Shown in pieces: positions 1 to 8,737 of a stretch of 60,000 bases of DNA (position 1 is the stretch's first letter; every line of letters starts with the position of its first letter). A model generated the notes under the pieces. That model had not been told where the DNA came from. It did not search any database and saw only the letters and a program-made list of their open reading frames with translations. Origin of the DNA: Zygnema cylindricum (taxonomy: Eukaryota > Streptophyta > Zygnematophyceae > Zygnematales > Zygnemataceae); NCBI GenBank assembly GCA_037447655.1, contig JBBHKE010003126.1, positions 212,560 through 272,559 on the forward strand. The letters run 5' to 3'. A program made the position numbers and the translations under genes.

Positions 1-1790
1 TAGAGTTGAAAAAGGGTAGGTGGTCGTTCCGTACAGTTTGTATTGTAGATTATTACGGCTTAAGTTCCTTTTAGAACAATATGTAAAAGCAGTATATTTT
101 ACGTAAATAAAATACGACAAAATTTATGCAGTTTGTCGGCAGGCGGAAATATATGTGGCGGTCAGGTGGTCAAGGCATTAAAGACGAAAATACGGAATGA
201 GATTAGAATCTGATTTTTGTCTTTTTCGGTGGATAAAAAATACGAAACGTATTTTCGACTGTTCACATTGGTCGCCGCTTTTAGCCAATGGACGGATATT
301 TTGTCGTATATGTGAAACGGGATTGTGCCCCTGCGAAAAGCTCTGTTCGAGATGACTTTCAGATGACGTGGCTAAAAGTTGCACAACGATCTCTTATAAG
401 TTGACACGTGTAAATAGTACGTAAAGTGCGAAAGTTTCATAAGACAACGCACGAAATCAGCATAGCGAGTGGGAGCTGTAAGCTGGACATTTCTTGTGGC
501 TAAATTTATTGCGGCCGTACGACGATTCGCACGTTTTAGAAATTAGTTCAAAAGCCGGTATCTCTGTTAGGAAACGACACGTAGCGGCATTTTCAAAGAG
601 ATTCCATTAGGAGTGACGCGTGAGCTGCAAGCGGCTCAACACGTAGCTCTCTGCTGACGTGGAGGAATATACCTTCTGGACGACGCCAGCCGGTCAAAGC
701 GAAAAAGGCGACGAAAATGACAGGTCGTCCTTAGACTTCGCAAGTGTCCAACTATCGCCAGGATGTACGGCAGCTTAAACCTATATTTATACGACACGTG
801 ACCTAAGATTCCCAGCGTTAAACTACAGGAGGTCGAGAATCTTCGGAAAGGTACAGCAAGCAACAAGTTAAACAATTGTACGAAATTCGAATCTACCTTT
901 GTGGGAGTGCAGTCTGGACCACAAAATCGTCGATTCCAATTTGTCTTTTCTGGAGCTCCATCTACGCATTTCACGTGATCACCTGGAATAGTGTGTACTT
1001 TAAAGGTAGCATGCTGTCACGGCTTCAATAATATGGGAATTGATTATTAATATCTATGCATTACACGCTGGAACGAAGACTCGTACCATTATCAAGATAT
1101 TACCAAATCCTAACGTAGGTCCATAGGTCTGAGGTGCCATGAACGTTCCAAAACTGCCCGACACTTCCTAACTAATGATTGGACCAATATTATCCGTCCG
1201 ATCGGTCTGGGATGCGATCCAACGTCATAAATATTCACGTAGCTATTATTTTCTGACCCGAAAACCGGCCAACAGGCGCAGCTGCCCAACCCTAGCAGCT
1301 CTGAAAAGACGCCACGCAGGATTTTTTACTCCATAATGACCGTCGGGTCAAATCGTCAGACGCGTCATTCATGACCGCCGTACTGTTTGTTGCCGAACAT
1401 AGCTGTACTGTTCTGAACGTACTTTTTCGTACAGGAATGCGTCTTTGGATCCAGAGATCCACTGTCGGATCTGTCCAGGTAGGGTGGCTCTAGAGTCTTT
1501 AGTGCTGTCTAACATTATGAAAATTACGAAATAAAGGCGGCACCAGACTTTGAGGGTGGACCAATTCGGGTGGATCCACGTGGGACCACGGCCATCACCA
1601 ATTATATAGTGGACTTCTTAATTGCAAAATGTGGTAATATTTTATAATGTTTGCATTGGAAAGGAATGGCAGCTTCAAACTTCACAAACGGCCAAAACTG
1701 GTAATCATTTCAACGACCAAAAAAGCGCAGACATTGTACGGCCGTACAAATCCCAAGACTAGATGATCCCGAGGCTACTGTACCTTTTGA
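1..1790. other. Non-coding stretch, no gene supported
   Basis: Reading frames here are short (up to about 110 codons) and show no domain, composition or motif I recognise. The stretch is rich in the palindromic tetramer GTAC and in short motifs such as GGCGGCA near 1534 that recur near 10581, so it is probably old dispersed repeat. I see nothing I would call a gene. Confidence 0.5.
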
Positions 1791-1941
1791 ATTCCCCCCA
1801 TAGTTCAAAAGTAGGTGAAAGTAGGCCCATACAATATGCATATTGTATGCAAAACATACAATATGACCTTAAGACCCATATTGTATTCGGACCTATTCGG
1901 AACAATTAAAACATTCGGACCAAATGTTTTATTTACACCAT

Positions 1942-2445
1942 CAGATTCGGACGATCGGACGGTCTCTGATCAAAGTAGCGATCTAAGAAGATCACATGAA
2001 AAGCAAATAACACAACTTACGATAAAGGTGCCGACCATAGTTCAAAAGTAGGTGAAAGTACGCCCATACAATATGCCTATTGTACGCAAAACATTCAATA
2101 TGACTTTAAGACCCATATTGTATTGGTCGCAAAATGAAAAAAAATAGTAACAGGGTTGAGTAGCCCATCGATCGATAGAGAATTAAACATCATGTCTAAA
2201 TTTTGAAAAACATTCGGACAAAAAAATATTTTTATGTGAGTTTTGAGGTATTTTTTATTTGTACTGTTAGATTTGGACGATCGGACGGTCGGTGATAAAA
2301 CTAGCGATCTAAGAAGATCACATGAAAAGCCCATAACACAACTTACGATAGGACTATCGTCAGATTTGGACGATCGGACAGTCGTTGATCAAAGTAGTGA
2401 TTTAAGAAGATCACATGAAAAGCCCATAACACAACTTACGATAAA
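1942..2445. repeat. Three copies of an ~85-bp subrepeat within the MITEs
   Basis: A block beginning GGACGATCGGAC and ending CACAACTTACGATA occurs at about 1942-2026, 2268-2350 and 2361-2445. The first copy belongs to the outer transposon and the other two to the inner one. Because the block stays open in one frame it creates spurious small ORFs containing the repeated peptide DLDDRTV. Copies differ by scattered substitutions. Confidence 0.8.
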
Positions 2446-2492
2446 CGCGCCTACAGAAGGCCTACGATATAAACACCTACTTTTAAACTATG
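2036..2492. mobile_element. Second MITE copy nested inside the first
   Basis: An internal copy of the same terminus, CATAGTTCAAAAGTAGGTG, starts at 2036, and its reverse complement with one mismatch (CACCTACTTTTAAACTATG) ends at 2492. The 8 bp on each side are GTGCCGAC (2028-2035) and GTGCTAAC (2493-2500), matching at six of eight positions, as expected for an aged target duplication. Just inside the right ends, the inner copy (2450-2473) and the outer copy (2493-2519) are also alike, around GGCCTAC. This supports insertion of one family member into another over internal expansion of the ends. Non-coding. Confidence 0.72.
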
Positions 2493-2735
2493 GTGCTAAC
2501 CAAAGGCCTACCATAAAAACACCTACTTTTGAACTATGATTCCCCCTTTTATTAGTAGGTTACACTGCACGTGCGACTCACACGTGCTACCGGCAAAAGG
2601 AGAGTGAAAGGCGGCAGTGGCGGTGGCAAAAAAATACTTGCCTTTCTGGCAGTCTCGCACCCAATCACAAACGTTAGAAGATTCGCGAGGTTACGTCGTC
2701 TCGGCACAAAAAACAACTGAATACCTACGGGATTA

Positions 2736-3605
2736 AAAAATAAATTGACTCCCCGGTTATCATGCAGCCAATCGCAATCAGGGGAAAGGTCACGAACAGG
2801 CATACAGATGGACGGACGGAAGCTTCGCGCTTAGGGTGAAGTTCCATCAGGCGAAAAGTGGTGTAGTTTACAAAAATCCGCGACTCTCCGTTCCAAATCA
2901 TACCGCCTCTTTTGTTTTTATACAAAAAACAACATTACAGAGAATCTTGCCGATACTTGTTGAAATAAGTAGTTTTTTGTATTTTCTAGTTTAAAATAAA
3001 TTAGCGGAAACATATATAAGAAATGATGGCAGCCTGCCTCCATCTCTTCTCTCTCTCCCCCATACTTGTTGTAGTCACTGAATTGAGAGAGAGAGCGATG
3101 GAGCCATGGCTGTCTCAGCTCCATAGGAAGGACTAAAGAGTGACTTAAGTCACTCTCAACAAAAGGTTGAAAAAATAAATTGACTCCCCGGTTATCATGC
3201 AGCCAATCGCAATCAGGGGAAAGGTCACGAACAGGCATACAGATGGACGGACGGAAGCTTCGCGCTTAGGGTGAAGTTCCATCAGGCGAAAAGTGGTGTA
3301 GTTTACAAAAATCCGCGACTCTCCGTTCCAAATCGTACCGCCTCTTTTGTTTTTATACAAAAAACAACATTACAGAGAATCTTGCCGATACTTGTTGAAA
3401 TAAGTAGTTTTTTGTATTTTCTAGTTTAAAATAAATTAGCGGAAACATATATAAGAAATGATGGCAGCCTGCCTCCATCTCTTCTCTCTCTCCCCCATAC
3501 TTGTTGTAGTCACTGAATTGAGAGAGAGAGCGATGGAGCCATGGCTGTCTCAGCTCCATAGGAAGGACTAAAGAGTGACTTAAGTCACTCTCAACAAAAG
3601 GTTGA
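2736..3605. repeat. 435-bp tandem duplication across the left LTR junction of E1
   Basis: Positions 2736-3170 and 3171-3605 are two nearly identical head-to-tail copies. Each holds about 222 bp of flanking DNA followed by the first 213 bp of the E1 LTR (LTR starts at 2958 and 3393). The junction reads AAAAGGTTGA joined to AAAAATAAATTGACT. The duplication therefore arose after E1 inserted and left an extra truncated LTR start at 2958-3170. One A/G difference is visible in the flank (near 2900 versus 3335). Small frames in it on the minus strand are duplicated shadows, not genes. Confidence 0.92.
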
Positions 3606-3668
3606 GTCCGACAGGACTCGAACCCCCGACCGGTAGAGCGCGGCGTAGCCGTTAGCTCTAACCTGTCT
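3600..3668 (-). other. tRNA-like / hairpin module inside the LTR (antisense)
   Basis: On the minus strand this contains GGTTCGAGTCC, an exact match to the tRNA T-arm / pol III B-box consensus GGTTCGANTCC. Beside it are GGTTAGAGC, resembling a D-arm 3' side, and a strong hairpin AGAGC...GCTCT with inner CGGC/GCCG. The T-stem is poor, no complementary acceptor stem can be drawn, and I find no good A box, so it is not called as a tRNA gene. The module recurs in the E1, E6 and E7 LTRs, and in altered form in family B LTRs. Confidence 0.5.
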
Positions 3669-4175
3669 GTCGTAGAAGTCCGTTAGATAATATAGGGTTT
3701 CATTCATATATAAACTGTTGTATAGTACCGAAATGATCTAACTAGAATATGAAACGAAACGAACATAGAACTTGTTAAGATTTAGTGCGAAACGTCATTT
3801 CGCACGAAACAAATGAAACAGACACTTTTAACGGTCGACATTTAATGTCGGATTTAATCCGACGGCGCACGTCGTCGCCGAGATCGCGGAATGGTCACTT
3901 TGGATTTTATGGACGTGGCATGACGTGGCGCCGCGTGGAAGGATGACATTCGGACGCGGGAATTCCGGAGGAAGTACGGACAAGTGGAAAAATGACACGC
4001 GTCCACTCAAGAGCCTTGTCGTACACCAGCCGTACAGAAAGTACATCGGCCATAGTACCTTTCTGTACTTTACAGTAATACGATTGGTTCGTACTTTAGT
4101 AGATAGGGGTTGTGAGAGGGATTTAGGACTTAGGAAATATTTGGTAGACAGACACCTCTCTCTATGAGAGCTTTG

Positions 4176-4182
4176 TATAAAT
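4176..4182 (+). promoter_or_regulatory. TATA box of the E1 LTR promoter
   Basis: TATAAAT lies 201 bp before the gag start codon. The equivalent sequence is conserved as TATAAAT or TATAAAA in the LTRs of E7, E8 and E5, each time followed by a short palindrome (GGCA-TTTT-TGCC here). It is the best candidate for the start of the genomic RNA, but the real start site is not visible from sequence. Confidence 0.55.
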
Positions 4183-4376
4183 TGGCATTTTTGCCGGCTC
4201 ATAACTTATCGCCTGGTTGGCCGTTTTCAGTGATTCTTTTTTCTACGGACTCAGGGGAGTCCAGGCTACACAGGGGTGCAGTCAAATTGTCAGTTTGCCT
4301 TCTTGGGCAGCAGTGGTTGTGGCTTAAAGTGGGTTAGTTAAATACTATCTAGAGGCTTCCTGTATTCTGTGGTCCA

Positions 4377-7300
4377 ATGGAGGACACAGAATTGCAGGTT
4401 ATGGGCCCACCCTCTAGGGTGCCCACCTTCAATGGATCTGGGTTCATCTATTGGGAAGCCATGATGATGGGAGCTTTGTGTGAAAAACGATACTGGGGTA
4501 TCGTCAGTGGACAAGTGAAACATCCACCTTCAGGAACTCCACCAGGATTTGGGGGAGTAAGGTTTCCTGCAACAACGGCTGCCTCGGCGGAGGAGGCAGA
4601 TGATGGGGACAGCAGTGTGTCCGAAAAGGGGAAAGGGAAGGAGACACCCCTTACTCCTATTGCCACAGTATCGGGAGCGGCAATTGTGAAGACCGTGGAG
4701 AACGATACTCAAATGTGGGAGGATGTAAACATGGCTGCCAAGAACTTCATTTTGAGGCACCTCACTCAAGGTTTGGCCACTCCTCATCTTCACATTTACA
4801 AGGCAGAGGAATTGTGGGAGAGTTTGGTGGAGATTTATAGAGCTGGAACTATTCAGGAGCTCCAGTTGGCTGAGCAAAAGCTATTGAGTTACACTTACAA
4901 AGGAGGAAAGATGTTAGATTATTGTAATGATCTTTCTTGTTTGTATATGGAAATGGAAAGTGCCGGGTGGACAGGTACAATGAAAATGAAAGTTAACACC
5001 CTTATCATGAAATTACCAGATGAGTTCGAAAACAGTGTACCGAGTACAGGGAATGCCTGATAGTTCATGGAAATGGAACACAGTAGTCAGGATGATACTT
5101 GTGCAGGAAAACACAATGGAGATTAGGAGAGGAGGAAAGAGCATTCAAGCTCTAGCAGCAGGAGGGGACCGATGGGGGAAGGATCCGAAGAAACCTTATA
5201 GAGGGGAAAGAGATAATTCTGGGGGACAGAGGCCCCCAAAGGGTCTTTGTCATTATTGCAAAAAGCCGGGACACTTTATTGCAGATTGTGTCAAGTTGTC
5301 AGAGCTGAGGCTCCAAGAAAACCGTGGAGGGGGTTCTTCCGGAGGGAAGAAAAAGGCACTTGTGGTTACAAAAGTGTCAGGAGAAATCGAGGATGAGTCA
5401 TCTGAGGAGGATGGGGAGCTTCTTCTTGACGAGAGTCTGGAGGAGAAGGAGATCCCTCGGAGGCAGAAGTGTGCCCTTGGAGCAATTCGGGAAGCTCCAC
5501 AGGAAGGATGGATCATCGACTCAGGTGCATCCATGCATATGTGCCGTGATAAAGAACTCTTCACTAAGCTACGAAAGATTCCTACTGTAGAGATAGAGTA
5601 TGGGGATGGGAGAGTGGTTACTACAGATCTAGTGGGATCAGTAGATCTGAAAGTCTTAGTGGAGGGTAAGACCTCTATACTTACATTCTCAGATGTACTT
5701 TACATTCCTCTGTTGAGTAAAAATCTTGTCTCTACGTCTGTGTTAGATGACAAAGAGTTTGATACCTTCACCAGGAAGGGAGTCTTTACAGCTAAGTATG
5801 GGAATGAAGTTTACTTCACAGCAGATAAGGGTAGCCAAGGAATGTTTAGGCTTAACTTGAGTAATGAAAAGAAGAATGCTTACTATGTTGGTGTACCTAA
5901 GGTGATGATTTGGCATAAGCGTTTGGGGCATGTGCATTTTGATAGGTTAAGGGAAATGAAAAAGCTTGGGGTAGTAGATGGCATTCAGTTTGGGGATAAT
6001 GAAATAATGGATGATTGTAGTGGTTGTGCTCAAGGTAAGGCTCACAGACTTCCCTTTCCCAAAGCCGCCACATACAGAGGTGAGAAAGTGTTAGATTTGG
6101 TCCACACAGATATTTGGGGACCTGCAAAAGTACCTTCGGTTGGAGGAAAGAGGTTTATGATGACAATAACTGATGATTGGTCTAGATACTCTAGAGTCTA
6201 CTTTCTGAAAAATAAGTCTGAAGCATCCACTTACTTCAAAGAATATAAAGCTTGGAGTGAAAAGTTGCATGAAACCCCTATTAAGAGGATAAGGAGTGAT
6301 AATGGGGGGGAATATACCTCTAACTAGTTTGAGGAATATCTGAGAGATGAGGGAGTGCAACACCAGAAAACTGTACCATATAACCCGGAACAAAATGGGG
6401 TAGCTGAGAGGTTGAATCGAACACTAGGAGATAGTGCATGTAGTATGTTGGCAGACAAGAAAATAGGAAAGAGATTTTGGGCAGAGGCAATGAACTGTGC
6501 CAACTATATTAAAAATAGAGTCCTTACCTCAGCTGTAAAGGGAGTGACACCTTATGAGAGATGGGTAAGAAGGAAACCAGATATCTCACACCTTAAAGTA
6601 TTTGGTAGCCAAGTTTACAGTCTTGACACGGATAGGAAAAACTGGAAACTAGATGCTAAGGGAAAACCTGGATACTTTGTGGGATATGATGAGGATGTTA
6701 AGGGATATAGAGTCTATGACTTAGCAAAGAAAGATATCATTCTGGTCAAACACTTAGTTGTCATGGATGAAGGGAAGTCATTTGACCCCTTCAAATATAC
6801 AAAAAAGATAAAGATCAGATTTGAGTCCGAAAGTGAGGAGAACTCAGTCGTTCCCGAAAAAGACATGAGTGAAACTGTGATTACAGATTCAGGGGAGATC
6901 GAAGATACAGGAGACTCACCGGAAACCTCACATACTCCTATGGACTTCGAGGAGATGGAAGAAGCGGGACAAGATACGGTTTTTATGGACAGGGGAGCCG
7001 ATGAGACAGTGAGAAGAAATCCAAGACTTCCATCCATTCCAGCTTCGGAGTTTGAGGGAGGAAGGAGGAGCAGCAAAAGGATACAGGAAAAACAAGCTGC
7101 CCATAAGGTAACTAAGCTATCTCACCCAGATGAGCCTCAGTCTTACTTAGAGGCAGTGAATAGTCCAGAGAAAGAAAGATGGATTAGAGCCATAAATGAT
7201 GAGATGGCTTCTATCATGGAAGCAAATACTTGGGAACTAGCGGCTTGCCCTCCACACAGAAAACTTATTGGATGTAAATGGATATTTAAACTAAAACTGA

Positions 7301-8724
7301 ACCCAGATAATATAATTGAGAGGTATAAGGCTCGATTGGTAGCGAAGGGGTTCACCCAAAAAGAATGGATTGACTATGAGGAGACCTTTGCTCCAGTTGT
7401 TCGGTTCCCATCGATAAGGATTCTCCTCAGTCTGGCCGCAGCGGAAGACATGGAAATTCACCAGATGGATATTAAGACTGCTTTTCTTAATGGTGAGTTA
7501 GAGGAAGAAATTTTTATGAGGCAACCCGAGGGGTTTGTGGAAGAAGGAGAAGAGAGCAAAGTGTGCAGGCTCATAAAGTCCTTATATGGACTGAAACAGG
7601 CTCCGCGACAGTGGAACAAGAAACTAGATGAGTTTCTCACCGATCTGGGATACATCCGGATCAGCTCTGACCATTCTATCTATATGTTTGAAGATGAGAA
7701 TGGTGTCATTTTTATTGCAATTTATGTGGATGATCTGCTTGTGTTAAGTAAGTCTTTAGATAATATCAATAGGCTAAAGAAAGATCTTAGGGGCAGATTT
7801 GATATGAAGGATTTAGGGGAGGCAAAATAAATTTTGGGGATCCAAATGGAGAGAGATAGAGGGAAGAAGATTATCAGACTTACTCAGAAAGAAGCAATAG
7901 GTAATATGCTTGAGAAATTCCAGATGGAAAATGCTAATAGTTGTACCACTCCCATGGACTTGAAAAAAGTAAGTGATGGGAGTGTAGAAGGAGGAGTGAT
8001 GATCTTAGACGATCAGATGAGTCTAGAGGAGAGAGAGTTCATGAAGTCTATTCCTTATAGACAGGTCGTAGGAAGCTTAATCTATTTTATGAACTGTACC
8101 AGGCCGGACATAGCGGCAGCAGTTGGAGTACTCAGTAGGAGTCTTAATGATCCTAGGAAGAGAGATTGGGAGGCAGCCAAGAGAGTCATGAGATATCTGG
8201 TGGGAACTAGAGAGTTATGGTTGCATTTGGGAGGGGAGCATACTGATATCACCACTTGGAGTGACGCCAGTTATGGGGATGCACCTATGAGAAGATGCAC
8301 TTCTGGATATGTTTTGTATGTGGGGGAAGGTGCTTGCTGTTGGAGCAGTAAGCAACAAAAGGTGGTTGCTCAGTCTACTATGGAGGCTGAGTATATGGCG
8401 TCTTGTTCTGCTGTGAAAGAGTTGATGTGGGTCAAGTCCTTGCTGCAAGAACTTGGGTATATGAAGGAGGGAGTGCATGAAGTGTTTTGTGATAATCAAG
8501 CGGCCATAGCAATTGCAGCAAATCCAAAACATCATTTTAAAGCTAAACATATGGACATAAGATTAAGTTTTGTAAGAGAAAAAGTTGAGAATAAAATAGT
8601 GAATCTTGTATATAGATCTGATGAGAAAATGGTAGCGAACATGATGACCAAACCTGTACCCTCGCCGAAATTAAAATACTGCAGGGAAAAATGTGGATTA
8701 AAAGAAAAATTAAAAATAGACTAG
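4377..8724 (+). pseudogene. E1 gag-pol polyprotein, broken by one frameshift and two stops
   Basis: This is one copia polyprotein of about 1,450 codons. The start codon at 4377 lies inside the LTR. Gag runs to about 5300 with a CCHC zinc knuckle at 5248-5289 (C-X2-C-X4-H-X4-C). The protease active site DSGAS is at 5518. Integrase follows, with its HHCC region near 5910-6040 and catalytic Asp in HTDIWGP near 6106 and DNGGEY near 6299. Reverse transcriptase has YVDD at 7723-7734, and RNase H covers about 8250-8600. Compared with E7, the lesions are a 2-bp deletion near 5034 (gag frame to pol frame), TAG at 6325 (GAG in E7) and TAA at 7828 (TAT in E7). It would encode virus-like particle protein plus the enzymes for cDNA synthesis and integration. 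It cannot do so now without suppression or complementation. Confidence 0.95.
4397..4411 (+). other. Primer-binding site, initiator tRNA-Met half-molecule type
   Basis: GGTTATGGGCCCACC directly follows the LTR terminus CA. It complements GGUGGGCCCAUAACC, the 3' edge of an initiator tRNA-Met cut in the anticodon loop, the priming mode known for Drosophila copia and yeast Ty5. The GGUGGG stem matches the plant initiator tRNA as I remember it. The site is also protein-coding: it supplies Val-Met-Gly-Pro-Pro of gag. Confidence 0.82.
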
Positions 8725-8737
8725 AAAATAAGGGGAG
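8725..8737 (+). other. Polypurine tract of E1
   Basis: AAAATAAGGGGAG sits between the pol stop codon and the 3' LTR, the position where plus-strand DNA synthesis is primed in LTR retrotransposons. The pattern GGGAG followed by TGTTG or TGTAG is shared by E2, E3, E5, E7 and E8. Confidence 0.85.

Larger units (their letters stand above)
1799..2538. mobile_element. Inverted-repeat DNA transposon (MITE-like), 8-bp target duplication
   Basis: The element begins with CATAGTTCAAAAGTAGGTG (1799-1817) and ends with its perfect 19-bp reverse complement (2520-2538). It is flanked by an identical 8-bp direct repeat, ATTCCCCC, at 1791-1798 and 2539-2546. Perfect terminal inverted repeats plus an 8-bp target duplication are the signature of a DNA transposon; an 8-bp duplication is typical of hAT and some other superfamilies. 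No transposase frame is present in its 740 bp, so it is non-autonomous. Short frames inside it are only translations of internal repeats. A second copy of the same family is inserted inside it (2036-2492), so the outer element was originally about 280 bp. Superfamily assignment rests only on duplication length and is tentative. Confidence 0.85.
3393..4396 (+). repeat. E1 5' LTR (1004 bp)
   Basis: It runs from TGTTGAAA to GAATTGCA, fixed by comparison with the 3' LTR, after which the two diverge. It contains a GAGTCC/GGACTC hairpin with tRNA T-arm-like sequence (about 3604-3665), tandem ACGTGGC motifs near 3915-3935, a GTAC-rich inverted repeat near 4018-4070, a TATA box at 4176-4182, and a GGACTC-AGGG-GAGTCC hairpin near 4246-4261. 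The gag start codon (4377) lies 20 bp before its end. Confidence 0.95.

Noticed and set aside
178-974. Minus-strand ORFs of 68 and 112 codons
   Set aside because: No recognisable domain, no supporting context, and lengths expected by chance in this composition.
3600-3668. A functional tRNA gene in the LTRs
   Set aside because: The T-arm/B-box is excellent, but no acceptor stem, proper D-stem or A box could be drawn, and the same module is degraded in E6. Kept as a tRNA-like module only.
6325-6327. Reassigned stop codons (alternative genetic code), because many frames continue past TAA/TAG
   Set aside because: Stops replace different residues between copies (Glu, Tyr, Gln, Cys, Trp) and include TGA, TAG and TAA alike. 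That is random decay, not a reassigned codon.
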